From Maratus speciosus (Eukaryota; Arthropoda; Arachnida; Araneae; Salticidae), in contig OZ010793.1 in the NCBI GenBank assembly GCA_963932465.1, positions 255,389,333 to 255,453,332 of the forward strand: a stretch of 64,000 nucleotides of DNA. The letters are read 5' to 3'. Both the position numbers and the translations under genes were made by a program. Of the stretch, positions 46,010-57,831 are shown piece by piece. Under the pieces are notes generated by a model. It made no database searches, was not told the DNA's origin, and worked only from the letters and a program-made list of their open reading frames with translations. Numbering within the stretch: position 1 is the stretch's first letter; each line of letters opens with the position of its first letter.

Positions 46010-48120
46010 GAAGGCTCACTAACTTGTTTGATCGATACAGGGAGTTCAATCAGTGTGATTCCTTGTCATTTAGCCCACAAACTTAACCTAAAAATATGTA
46101 AAGTTCAGCAGAGTATATCGGTCACACAAACACAAGGTGTTCTTGCTTTGAAAGAAAAATGCCGTGTTAGTTTGAAATTAGGACATATCTCTAAGAATAT
46201 TGAACTTTTTATAATTAATAATCAGTTACCTTATGCTTTGATTGGGCTACCCCACTGTAAACTGTTTAAATTAAATATTGACTGTGTTAAAATGCAAATC
46301 ACTCAAGAGAATAAGAGAGTACCTCTCATGGACAATATTTCAACAAATTCATCTCATCATACATTACATTTATCAGAGACCTATACTAGCCAGTCAGAAA
46401 TTGAAAATGCAGAGATATTCAAAGAAAATTTTGAGCCGGAGTTGTTCGAGATCACTGAACATGTGCCAGACTGTCAAGGAACAATTACCTGCTCTTCTAG
46501 CCAAATATGTCTGTATTTTTGCTAAAGATAAATATGATGTAGGCTGTGTAAACATTGAACCACAGAGAATACAGTTAACATCAGACCTCCCCGTTTCTTT
46601 AAGAGCATATCGCACTTCCCCTAAGGAAGAAGAGGGAATTAAAGAGAACAAATTCAGAATTTATTGCGAGCCGGTATCATTAAAGAAAGCTATTCCCCTT
46701 ATTCATCACCCGTAACTTTGGTGTATAAACGTGAAGAAGGGAAGAAAACCCGGTTATGTGTTGACTTTCGTAAATTAAATGCTATTACAAAAACAGATGC
46801 AGAACCCTTACCTAGAATAGACACCCTGTTAGATAAATTGGCGCATGCTAAAGTTTTTTCCACTCTTGATTTGGCCATTGGATATTGGCACATTCCTATC
46901 CACCCTCGGGACACTGAGAAACTGGCATTTGCCACCACCTTTGGATTATATGAGTGGAATCGTTTACCATTCGGATGGAAAAACGCGCCTGCTTGGTTTA
47001 ACCGTACCCTCAGAAGAATCCTTAATAAATACAAAATTGACTTTGCCTGTAGTTACTTTGATGATATTATTGTATTCTCCCAAAATGAAGAGGAACATTT
47101 GTGTCATTTAGAGACATTATTCAATATCTGTGTCCAAGAAAACCTTAAACTCAAATTGTCAAAGTGTAACTTTGTTAAATCCAAAATTAATTTTCTAGGA
47201 TATGAAGTCTCGAATGGTTGTATCACACCTGACAACCTTAATATAGAGACAATTAAGAAATTAACACCACCTACGAATGTGAAGGAATTACAACGTTTTT
47301 TGGGATCTATAAATGTTTATCACAAATTTATTCCAAAATATGCTAACATTCGATACCCTCTCAACAATTTGTTGAAGAAAAATGTCCCTTATGTGTGGGA
47401 CCAAAATTGTCAAAATTCTTTTGAAAAGTTAAAAAATGCTTTAATTGAAAAACCTATATTAAAGTTGTTTGGTCCCAAAACACCTTGTCATTTGTTTGTT
47501 GATGCATCAAGTCATGAAGTGGGATGTGTTGTGAAACAAGTTGATGAAAAAGGAACATTACATCCTATAGCATATCACCCTAGAAATCTTCGCGATTATG
47601 AAAAAAATATGCAATTACTGAATTAGAATGTTTGGCGATTGTGGATGCTTTAGATAAATTTTATCATTATTTACACGGTCAAAAATTTGTCATACATACA
47701 GACCATGCGGCACTTACTAGGCTCAAAAATGTTAAAAATTTAAGAGGACCGTCTTTTCCGCTGGTCCCTAAAACTTAGTATGTTTGATTATGAAATTAAA
47801 TACCAAAAAGGCTCCACTAATGTTGAAGCTGATATGCTATCTAGACAGCCTTTTTCAGAAAATTTACCCCATATTATACATCTCCTTGACTTGAATGAAG
47901 TAAGAGATAATCAGAAAAAAGAAAATGTAACAGTTGATGGTAAAAAGTACACTGAGATAAATGATGTTGTTGTAATTAAAAAGAAAAGTTTGTATAAGAT
48001 TGTGGTCCCCATGTCTTTACGTCTACCCCTGTTAGAAAAAAACCCACACACAATTTGGCACAAATGTCACACTGACCCTGGGCATGGTGAAATTTATAGC
48101 AAGTGTATATTTGTATTTTT
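46010..48120 (+). pseudogene. Ty3/gypsy pol remnant (PR-RT-RNaseH-partial IN)
   Basis: The aspartic protease is at about 46025-46100 (CLIDTGSSISVIP) with the family's ALIGLPHC second motif near 46240. The reverse transcriptase (46660-47240) shows RLCVDFRKLN, STLDLAIGYW, FGLYEWNRLPFGWKNAPA and the catalytic YFDDI. The tether and RNase H follow (HLFVDASSHEVGC near 47490; TELECLAIVDAL and HTDHAAL near 47620-47710). A KIKYQKGS-like connection stretch leads to the start of an integrase zinc finger (H…HTDPGHGEI near 48060-48090). Frame changes lie near 46470, 46660, 47605 and 47745. The integrase core is absent, replaced after 48100 by a T tract and an unassigned frame to 48358. gag and envelope were not seen. 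It is inactive. Confidence 0.85.
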
Positions 48121-48984
48121 TTTTTTTTTTTTTTTAGCTATAGTTTTCCTTTTAAGACAACATAGTTTTGTTTTTGATAAAGATAACCCTTCGCTGCATC
48201 AAAGAAGTAGTAAAGTCCCTACCGAAACAGAATGGTATAGGAAGAAATATTATGTGTTTGTTGTTATTAGTATTATAGTGTATTTTACTTTTATTTTATC
48301 TCAGTGTGAAAATTCAGTATTTTTAGAAATGCAAATTTTCCAAATTGCATTTTGGTAGACAATACATTTGTGTTGATAGTATTAGTGCATATTTTATATT
48401 TTTGAACATTTTATATTATTGAATATTTTATATTTTTGAACATTTTGTAGTATTGAATATTTTATATTTTTGAATATTGTGTATTAATATTTTATATTTT
48501 TGAATATTTTGTATTTAATATTGTTTACATTTGAATATGTTGTTTAGTTTTCAGTATGTTTATCTTTGAATATTTTAGTATACTATATATTTTATGGTTG
48601 CAAATTTGCAATTATACACAAAAAGGATGTTTCCCAACGAACTATACCCAAAACTTTAAAACAAAAACTGGAAAGAAAAGGAAACATCAAAAACGCTGTT
48701 GTTTTATGACAAAATTTTTTTATAATCCAGATATGTCTTGAGATATTATTGTTTTGCTGCAGCACCATTGAAAGAATTCCAGTGTTTTAGTGTACCCAAT
48801 ATTTTTATATAAACTTGATATATAAATGTAAAAATAGGTCCACTTGACTCGAGAGCTGGGGAAAATAATCTAAAACCGATGGGAAAAAAAAGAAAAAAAA
48901 CACCTTGGGTTAAATTCACGCGATAAGACCCACAGGTCTTGCAGGCGTGCCCTGTGGCTCTTGTTTTAGTGTGGGAGGGGGATA

Positions 48985-49778
48985 TGAAACGATAAAAGCT
49001 AAACCCCTTTTTGCCCCTTTTAAATCCCCGTTTAAAAAAAAACAGAAATTTAAATTTAGAAATTAAAATTAAAACTTTTTAAATGCTTTAGTAATTGTGT
49101 CTCAATTGATTGAATGCCTTTGCCCCTGGTAAATTAGTTTTTCAGCATCGCATCTTATAACTTTCAAAGATCGTTTTGGCCCATTTCATAAGAATACTTT
49201 TGCTGAGTAAGTGCGATTTTAAGTTCATGCGGCGACCTGTCGGCCGATCTTGAGCCAACGCCTTTGGCCCGGGGAATCAATCATTCAGCTAGTGACCAAT
49301 TGAATTTTAAATACGCCTCCTTTGACTTCAACGTCCCCTAGCAGGAATAATGCAAAATACCTCGTACTTATACCGCTGCACGGGCGGCAAGAGAGGGCTT
49401 TTTACCATCTAAAGAATGCTTTAACTTCACGCCACTCTGCTCTCCAGGGATCGCTTTGCGATACACCCCCTGCCTAGAAAGGGTTAAACTAACAGCTCTC
49501 ATGTCAAAGGGGCCTGATTTCTCAAAAAGATGTACAAAAGACTAATAAATCAGTTCCCCGGAAAAACTGTCTTCATTTAACCCGGCACTCACTTAATCTG
49601 ACTTTTATTAGCTACCGGATCAACACTCACGGCCTGCGACTACAAAACTATGCTAGTAACTCAGAGGGAGCAATCCTACATCGGCACGGACGTGTCTGTT
49701 GCCCGCGCCCCGGCACCCATCGTTCGGATCCACGATTAGACAGAAGAAACACAACAGACGGAGCGTTAAATCATTACA
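48985..49778 (+). repeat. 3' LTR
   Basis: A 794-bp block from TG to CA, immediately preceded by a polypurine tract. It is more GC-rich than its surroundings in the second half (49200-49760). Promoter elements were not identified with confidence. Confidence 0.7.
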
Positions 49779-49796
49779 TATATATATATATATATA
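49779..49796. repeat. (TA)n microsatellite at LTR insertion site
   Basis: A run of alternating T and A. It makes the target duplication of the LTR element ambiguous. Confidence 0.8.
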
Positions 49797-49879
49797 AAAA
49801 TCCATAATGAATAATATGAAATCTCAAGAAGTTCAGTTCTTCCACCTGATAAATTATTAAAATGTAGATTATGCCAATT

Positions 49880-50050
49880 TATTGAGGATTTTGTAGGTCG
49901 GTTGCAGAAAAAAAATTTCGAGTTTCATCAGTCAGTCATTGAAAATAAAAATGTGAAGCTTATTTATAAGTCGCAGAAAAATATTGTTAAATTTGTCAAT
50001 CGGTCATTCATAAAAATTGTGAATTTTGTCAATCAGTAGAAACTTCACAG
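49880..50050 (+). repeat. Degenerate copies of the ~30-bp array unit
   Basis: Four or five units of the form cggtcattcataaaaattgt then gaattttgtcaat, a diverged version of the tandem unit at 16290 and 25165. Confidence 0.5.
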
Positions 50051-50814
50051 AATTATATCAATCCCAAAATTTGGACTTGGTACTGATAAGAAAATTTCAA
50101 TTCCTTTTTATAAATTCCTTTTTTAAAAAATCCTTTATATTTAAAAAGTAAATTAAATTATATAACCTTTATTTCATTTATATTTGTTTTGTATGGATGA
50201 GTACGAATATTGTAAGGTTTAAGAATTCAGAGAATATTTATAAAAAATATTTAAAAGTATAGCTTGAAAAAAAATTGTGTACAATTTCTGAAATGCTAAT
50301 ATTTGGTTCCTAAAGGGTTAACTTTTTATTATGTTTGAAATTTCTTTCCATGGTGCCTTACTAAGTTAAAATACTTTATTCTTTAAAAATTCTCTAATAA
50401 TATGTGTCTTGAAAATGCCTTTTATTAAAAAAAAAAAAAAAACTTTGAAATAAAAAGTCAGTGTGTGACTATTTCCCTTATGTTGTATGAATGTGTATAT
50501 GAATGTAATATTGCATGTATCTAAACAGTCCTTGAAATAGTGCTTGAATTTTATTTGTTCTCAAGTGTATGAACCATGATACAAAAATTTTCTTTGTTCT
50601 ATTGTTTTAAAATCTGGTAAAACCTTAATTTTACATTTACAATGGTTTTTATTTTTTATGAATATGTTTTGTGCTGCTTGCATTTACTTCGGTTCTAAGG
50701 GGAAAAAAAAATGATATTTTATTGTGTAATGATTGTAATTATGAGTAGAACAGTTAATAAATTGAAATGTACATAATTCCCTTGTTGTTTGACATGCTTT
50801 TAATTTTCATGTAG
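50051..50814 (+). other. Intersectin intron, gene-free
   Basis: AT-rich, ending in the acceptor ttttcatgtag (50814). Confidence 0.5.
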
Positions 50815-50889
50815 TTAACTCCAGCTATTACCACATCTGCAACTGAAAGTAGAAGTGATGCTGATCTCTCATTTACATCCTCAATAGAT
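50815..50889 (+). CDS. ITSN: Intersectin exon, linker after SH3C
   Basis: A 25-codon exon in phase 0/0, LTPAITTSATESRSDADLSF then TSSID, between acceptor gtag and donor GTAAGC. It is Ser/Thr-rich, consistent with the linker between SH3C and SH3D. It joins in frame to VEGQ of the SH3C exon. The call is based on splice sites and phase; alternative use of the exon is possible. Confidence 0.7.
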
Positions 50890-52269
50890 GTAAGCTTTAT
50901 TTTATGATTTTTTAAAATTAAATTTTGCATTGTTTACAAGGCATATTTGTCATACTGATAATATTTTTCTTAGAAACATTTATGTGCATTCATATAGGTT
51001 ATTTGCTTTGAAAAACTTCTCTTTGCTGTGTATTTTTCTTATAAAGGTGAACTTTTATATGAATTATTACCATATCTAATCTTATTCTTTTCAGAAGTCA
51101 GTGTAATCAAAAATTGGATCAGTTTTGGGAACACTTCATAAAATTTCATTTAATAAAAGGTTTTTTCACAAGACTTCCTCTTAGTAGAAAAGGACTCTTC
51201 ACAAAATTTTATTCCATAAAAGTGAATTTTTTCTTTATTTTTTATGATTTTAAAATGTGCATTCTACAAAGAAATCAATTCTGCTCAGAAATAAAACTTT
51301 AGCAGAAACACTTAAAAACATTAATATTAACAGATGCTTAGTTTGAATTTGAATAACTGGATTTGACTTTTTGTTACAAAATTTTATTTTTCGCTAAATA
51401 AGAACTAAATTAAAAACCCTGCATTGACATCTATTTTGATTCTTATTCTTTTTGAAAGTTTTTTTGGTAGTGGAGAAAGCCCAGTTAACGAAATTCCTTC
51501 CTTATCTATCTGCTCCCAATAAAATCTTTGCCAAAAAAAAACTGCATAACTTTTTTAAATCTCGGTTAAAATTATAACAGCTTAAGGCTAATCTCAAATC
51601 CAAACCTGCTGTTTCTGACACATTATTTAATTCATTTTTATTTACGTACATATAAAATTGGCAGATGCTGTTATTAAGAAACTATGTAAACCAACTGTTC
51701 TTTCCATTCTCAATGAAGGTAGAAGATTGTTCAGAAAATGCTGTTGAAGTTGACATTTTGAACCGAATTTCCAGACACGATGGTGCATGAGAGGAAAAGA
51801 CTACCATCCTGAGACAATTGTTTATAATTCAAGATATAATTAATTTATTGGAAATTGAAAAACTGATTACAACACATCCTGCAAGCAGACTTGTATAAAA
51901 CCAAAAACTTTCTGCGCACACAAATATTGGGTCAAAAATTTTCTGCAAATTAGTTTGATGTTTAATAAAATAATGTGTTACATTATTTTGACAGCATGAA
52001 TTAAAAACAGTAGCTTTAAAATAATTACCATTTTACATTAAAAATAAATTGATATCAATTAAATAATTGTTTTGGTAAAAAAAATAAAGCTAAAAATCCA
52101 TGATAAGAAATGGTGAATTCTTATCAATTCTTTTGTCAATGCATTTAGAAGCAGCCCAATCCATAACATTGTGACCTCTTCACACAAAATGCCAGTCACT
52201 CTGTTAACAGAAATAATGTGGCATTGCTTCTGAAACAACTGAACTACATCTTATAGGGAGAGGTTCATT
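50890..52269 (+). other. Intersectin intron with a diverged dispersed repeat
   Basis: No gene. The 51560-51790 part (gctaatctcaaatccaaacc, tatgtaaaccaac, tttccattctc, aatttccagacac) shares phrase order with 14190-14370. Confidence 0.4.
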
Positions 52270-52299
52270 CGTAGATATCATTAAAGAATCCAATGAGTT

Positions 52300-53070
52300 T
52301 TTACCGCGGCCCTTTTACAAAATTCTCGTTTTTTTCCGTAATCATTTGACAAAATTCCCGTTTTATCGTGATCCTTTGACGAAATTCCCATTTTTTCTGT
52401 GATCCTTTAACAAAATTCCCATTTTTTCTGCGATATTTAGACGAAATTTGTGTTTTTTTGCGATCTTTTGACGAAAATCGCGGTTTTTTCTCGATCCTTT
52501 GATGAAATTCACATGTTTTTTGCTATCCCTTGACAAATTTTGCTTGTTTTTCGCGATCTTTTAATAAAATTCACGCTTTTTCCGCTACGTTTTTACGAAA
52601 TTTGTTTTTTTTTTCCTGCGCTCTTTTGACGAAATTTGCGTTTTTTCTGAGATTCTTTGAAGAAATTCGCTTTTTCGTGATTCTTTTGGCGAAATTCACG
52701 CTTTTTCCACAGCCCTTTGACGAAATTACTGTTTTTTCGCAATCCTTTGACGAAATTAGTTTTTTTTCGCTATTCTTTTAGGAAATTTGCGGTCTTTTTT
52801 TTTCGCGATCGTTTGACAAAATTAGGGCTTTTTCCGCTGCACTTTTACAAAATTCGTTTTTTTTCCTGCGCTCCTTTGATGAATTTTGCATTTTTTTTGT
52901 GATTTTTTGACGAAATTATCTTTTTTTTTTTCACGATCCTTTGAAGAGATTCGCGTTTTTTCCGCTGTCCTTTGACGAAATTCGCATTTTTTTTGCGATG
53001 CTTTGACGAAATTGGTGATTTTTTTCTGCGAACGATTGACGAAATTGGTTTTTGTTCAGCGATTATTGCT
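52300..53070 (-). repeat. ~30-bp tandem array, reverse orientation
   Basis: About 24 units of cgcgatcctttgacgaaatt followed by cgcgttttttc. This is the reverse complement of the unit at 25165-26255. Plus-strand frames through it give repetitive FAFFLRSFDEI-like peptides and are not genes. Element ends comparable to those at 25137/26364 were not found. Confidence 0.9.
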
Positions 53071-53094
53071 GAAATTCACAATATTTTGTTAGAA

Positions 53095-53133
53095 AAGTGC
53101 AACACTAGTCTTGTCACTGTACACTTATATATT
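53095..53133. repeat. 39-bp direct repeat, copy 1
   Basis: It begins aagtgcaacactagtcttgt and is identical to 54191-54229. It directly follows the tandem array. Confidence 0.9.
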
Positions 53134-54190
53134 ACCTTTAATCCCAAATATATCTTTACATTCAGATGTTTAACTTCGCCCCCCGTCATGGCAAAATTTC
53201 CGGGTTATGCTCGTCGTTAATCATTGTAGTATATAGAAGATATGCAATTAGTAGTCATTCCCTTGTCAAGAATTGATGTTGCTATTGGGGGATGTGTTCG
53301 GAGTAAGGATGATTACCTGTAGCATTGTTTGGCTAGTTTTTGAAAGGATATTGAAAGGTTAATGCTCTGTTCTCATGGTAATTCTTGCTATCGTGAAATG
53401 AAGTTTTTGATTTCCCTTATTACTACTTAGTTAAATCTCATTTTTACAGAAATCGCTTGCTGCCTATGTTCTTAATTATTTTAGGAGAATCTTCGGGCCC
53501 GGAGTCGTAGGTAGTTGGCGAGAAGGAAATTACTGGTTTTGAGTTTCATTTTAATTTTCTTCTAGTTAATGTTGATTTCCGGAATTTTTCAGGTGAATTA
53601 TTGATGTTGCTTGGCTGAAAGGACCATTACATTGCTAAGTTTAAATGATGTTAAGTGACTTTTATCTTGAAATAGCAGCATACTCTTTTAGATGGGGTTA
53701 CGTATTTTTGGATCAAAGTGTTAGGATCTCAACTTTTAACTTTTCTTTTAAACGAGATATAAGTGTAAAATGAGTGCAGTACATATTGAGATATTGTGGT
53801 GAAGTGTTTTAAATTATGAACTGGATATTGTTAATTTTTATTATCTCATTTTTATTATGTGTATGTATTTTTTATTGTAATGAATATTGTAAATGTGTTT
53901 ATACAGGATTTTGATGCACTGGAGCTCATTGTCACTGGTTTAGACTTTTCACTCGGTTTATTTTTCAGGTAGATGAACTGAGGTTTCGATGTGCTGGAAC
54001 TGTTTTTGATGAGTGGGTTTTTGAATGGATTTGTGAAAACTGTTTTTGGGGATTGAAGGAGTGGTATGTGTTAGCCATTGTGAATGCCTTAGAGTTGCAA
54101 CTTTGTGCAGTTGTACTTTTTATGGTGTTCCTTTGGCATAGCCATTCATATGGTACATGTGACAAGAGGGGGAGGGGGCATTTTTTTTTT
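53134..54190. other. Sequence bracketed by 39-bp direct repeats
   Basis: Less AT-rich than the surroundings, ending in gagggggagggggca plus a T tract. No coding motif was recognised. It may be an insertion or the product of a duplication. Confidence 0.4.
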
Positions 54191-54229
54191 AAGTGCAACA
54201 CTAGTCTTGTCACTGTACACTTATATATT
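54191..54229. repeat. 39-bp direct repeat, copy 2
   Basis: Identical to 53095-53133. Confidence 0.9.
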
Positions 54230-54479
54230 CCTATTTAGCATTTCCTTTTGATTAAACCTATAAGACCCACTTACCTTTATTTAAAACAGCTTACTTATTT
54301 TTCTTTTCACCTCCTTAAGTTTATTAAAGTCCTATTCTAAACTAAATCTGTAAATCTAATGAATAACTTAATTCGATTAAAATAAGTTTCCTGTATTTAC
54401 CTGTTGAAATAGTTTTCCAGCTAACTGCTTCTCTTAAATTGACTTCGTCCATTTTCGAAATACATTTGTTTATGTCCAT

Positions 54480-54840
54480 ATCATGATATCTTTCTTTTCC
54501 CTCTTTGACCTCAAGGTTGTTTTGCCTGTCTCTACTAGAGGGCGTAAGCAGTTCGATACGATCGTGATTTGCTCATGCAAATCCGATGTCGTCACTCTGA
54601 AACTTCTAGCAGCATGCTGTCAAGGCCGTGAGAGGGCATTGTTTAGCGATGTGTGGAAGTCTAGTTTTCGTTCGCCCGAGACAGATATATGCTCGGACTT
54701 TCAAGCGTTCGTGGCACTTCACCTGTTTTAGTTTAAAGAGGATGTGAGCAGTAGCAGTTACCTAAGTGGAATCTCCCTTCTGCCGATTTCTGTATTTTTC
54801 GTGCGTTGGCTTTTCTTGAACGAAATTATCGGCTATGAGT
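54480..54840. other. GC-richer, CpG-containing island in intron
   Basis: This stretch has many CG dinucleotides (gggcgtaagcagttcgatac, gatcgtgatttgctcatgca, tcgttcgcccgag, gcgttcgtgg) in an AT-rich intron, and an ATGCAAAT octamer near 54574. It could be an internal promoter, enhancer or old repeat. No TATA box, splice donor or coding frame could be tied to it. Confidence 0.3.
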
Positions 54841-56845
54841 TAGTTCATCTTTTCGGCGTTTTTGCAATTGAAATGAATTCTGCAGTGTAATGAATGTTAA
54901 GTCTGTTTAAGTAGTGACTTTTCCCACATGCATTAGTCGAATCGAAATGGAACTTAAACAGAGAGTCAGCTTGCACTTCGTCGGGTAAATCATCAACATG
55001 CTGGTTGTTGTTCTTCAATTTGTTGTTCTTTATGTTTCTACGAAAGCCTGAGAAATAGTCATGCGTATGGATCTGCACATTATACTTCATCGACCTTAAG
55101 GTTTCTTTTAGAATGTATAAAAGTTGTTTATAGCATCGTGATAACTTTGAGGAAGTTGATATTACTTACCGGTTAATGGTGAGCTTCAGTTACGGTGTGA
55201 ATTTTTCCTGTGCAATAATTCACGACGTTTTTTCTTGACATGTGATACTGTGATATTTCTTTTTACTTCCTATTGTGTCATGGGATAATTTTATGAAAGT
55301 TTAAACACTGTTAAAGTCAGCTAAGTCATTTTGTTTAATTTATTAATGAATACATATTTTTCTTATATGAGTTTATTTATGTTGTTTTTGTTTCTTAAGC
55401 TTTTAATAAATATGTTTAGTTTTTAAAAATCATTGTCATCATTTTTAAACCACCACAGTAATTTAAATTTGTTTTTCAGTTAAATTTAGTTCAGCAAATC
55501 AATCTTGAGTTTTCTTTTCTCGGGGTTGTAAAAATCAGCATTAGCGTTTCCTTTCTGCATTAAGTAACTCTGCTCATTCCAACCCCCAGGAAATACTTTG
55601 TATTTCCTGACATATTTTTTAGTGATATTTTTTCAGTGTCTGAATTTTCAGACTGATGGCTGATTTTTTTTTAATTTTCGGAACCGAATGCCTTAAAGTT
55701 TCGGAAAATTTGGAACAGAATCACACATAGCAAACAATAGATAAATCGTATGTAAAATTAGGGAATATTTTTAATTTTTCGGTATTTATTAAGTTTTTTT
55801 TCCCCCTTAAAATATTTTCCGCAAAGTTCCGAATTTTGCGGAAAATTTTCCGCGTGCGCGTGTGCGTCTATATTATACAACTCTGCCTGCAAGTGTGGTG
55901 CTTTTATGTTTAAGACTGTGTCAAAAAGTTTCATGTTGTTAATTGGGGATTTTTATTTATTATCAAATGAGTTTGTGCAGCACTACTAAAAAAAATACAT
56001 TCATAATTAGATCCTTGCTACAAATTAAGACATTTTCAGCAAAAATATGTAAATATCTTCATTAACTAAAAATAATAATTAAAATTAAATCTATAAACAA
56101 TCTCAAAAAATATTCCTACATTTCTTAAGTTATTATATTCAATTTCGATTTTTAGTTAATAGATTATTTTTTTCTTTCTTTTATTCTATACTCCTTTTGC
56201 AGTCCATCACAATGGTGTATATCATTCTCATTAAGTTTGAAATATCACAACTATGAAGGAGGTTCAGTAGCTTTTAGGTTCATACATGCAATAAAAACTC
56301 CAACACAAAAATACGGGAACAAAAACTTTATTTTAACTATTAAAATTACTAGAAAGCAAATTAGAATCACAATAGGGGGAAATGGATTTCTTAGCATTAA
56401 TGGAGAGAGAGGCCCCATTTAAACAAATGCACCAAAGTGCTGAAAACAGGAAATTAGTACCTTCTCAGTACATGGTCAGCATAGAAGTGACTCATTTTAC
56501 AAACAACTTCGATAAATTGGCGTTACACAAATCCATCGCCAACTTTTACTATTATAATCGTGAACGAAGAGTGAACAAAGGTTTATTGGCGTGCAAAATG
56601 ATTATACCATGCAATCTGGTATTCCTCAAGGCATCAATCAAATGGTTGTTAAATAACTGTCACAAAGCATAATCAAAGCGGCATCAAAGTTCTGAATTGA
56701 ATAAATTTGTTTATGCTTAATAATGTTTCATATGATAAAAACGACCATTACATGAAAATGTGCTATAATTATAAGTGCCGACTCAGATTATAAAATTTTA
56801 ACTTAGAGGGGGAATAACAACACGTTTTAAAAGACAAACAAAATG
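54841..56845 (+). other. Intersectin intron, gene-free
   Basis: Short ORFs at 56237-56672 have no recognisable motif. A stretch at 55660-55860 repeats ttttcggaa/gttccg phrases in both orientations (ttttccgcaaagttccg, ttttgcggaaaattttccgc), hinting at a small decayed inverted-repeat element. Confidence 0.4.
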
Positions 56846-56849
56846 ATTT

Positions 56850-57120
56850 AAATTAATTTAGAAGCAGCCATGATATGAGATAGAATCTCTATCACAACAA
56901 CAACAATAAAATGCACCACAAACAATTTTTCCCTCATAGACCATAATGTAATGAAATTGTTTGTGTACCTCTGAAAAATAACTATAAATTCTACATATTC
57001 ATTATAAATACCAAACATTCTATAGTAAACCTCAATAACATGTAGAAATTTCATGGCAACCCAGATATATTTATGAGAGTTAGAACACAAACAGCAGACA
57101 GACAAACTGAAGTCATAAAC
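56850..57120 (-). repeat. Dispersed repeat family copy, reverse
   Basis: It contains tttttccctcatagaccata followed by atgtaatgaaatt, parallel to 12275-12310, and caaacattctatagtaa, parallel to 12930-12950. Its minus-strand reading shares short phrases (HVIEVYYRMFGIYNE) with the copy at 900-1000. Confidence 0.55.
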
Positions 57121-57831
57121 ACTTTTCAGTTATATTGGAAAGTAGTAATTTTTCCATCCAAGCGAAATATAGAAAGTGTTAAAAATGGATGGAAGTATAA
57201 CAAATAATTAAATTAATAATCTGCATGTTCGATTATTTTTTGTCATACAGTACATTCATATTTTACAGCTTATAATAATGAATAAATATATCTTTTTTTG
57301 TTATTGTGTACCACTCTCTCTTGTAAACTGGTTTAATACTTCATTTGTGGGTAAGTGGGAGAATCTGATAAAAAATGGAGAAAACTTTTCAAACATATTT
57401 ATTATATTAAAATTGAACACATTGTGTTAATATTGCACAGTATTCATTTCCACCATTGCAAAAATATATAATAAAGCTTAATGGTTTTGAAAATTTAAAT
57501 GCAAAATTATCACCAAATGATTGTAGGCATTGACCAATGGTCATATATACAGAGGCAATAAAATCCCAAATACTCGCATATCACGCAAATGGTTTTTAAA
57601 AGAAATTGTGAGAGGGGGGGGGGGGGGGCACAGATGTACAAAAATATCTGCATTTTTAAAAAGAACCTTCTTTATCCCAGAATAGACTAATATAGAATTA
57701 TTGTTATTATTTCATTTGGGATCTACTGTTCCAAATAAAATGTAATACCTTCTTTGTTTTTAATTGCCTTTATTCACACATTTTTCAGTAACAAAGAACA
57801 AATATTCATCAACACTGCTGAAATCTAAATA
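57121..57831 (+). other. Intersectin intron, gene-free
   Basis: AT-rich. A G run at 57614-57628 is the only notable feature. Confidence 0.4.

Larger units (their letters stand above)
45805..49778 (+). mobile_element. Ty3/gypsy LTR retrotransposon, internally deleted
   Basis: The left end tgaaacgataaaagctaaac (45805) recurs at 48985, where it directly follows a polypurine tract (gtgggagggggata). The right LTR ends …cattaca at 49778. tatata lies outside both ends, so a 4-6 bp duplication is possible but ambiguous. The left LTR survives only as about 70-80 bp; the remainder, plus primer-binding site and gag, is missing. pol remnants (protease, RT, RNase H, start of integrase) are frameshifted. 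The domain order places it in Ty3/gypsy. The 48360-48984 part holds AT-rich tttgaatattttatat repeats and no recognised gene. Confidence 0.8.

Noticed and set aside
46394..47111. ORFs overlapping the pol remnant in other frames
   Set aside because: Shadows of reverse transcriptase and protease; no motifs of their own.
48120..48358. Continuation of the pol frame after the T tract
   Set aside because: Not recognisable as integrase or envelope; probably non-coding sequence read through.
52530..53220. ORFs with FAFFLRSFDEI-like repeats
   Set aside because: Same tandem unit in reverse orientation; not a gene.
54483..54731. 82-codon ORF in the CpG-richer patch
   Set aside because: Composition is coding-like but no motif is recognised and no start context or splice link supports it.
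56237..56672. Two overlapping plus-strand ORFs in the 50.9-61.9 kb intron
   Set aside because: No domain, signal or family resemblance; no splice sites connect them to the intersectin frame.
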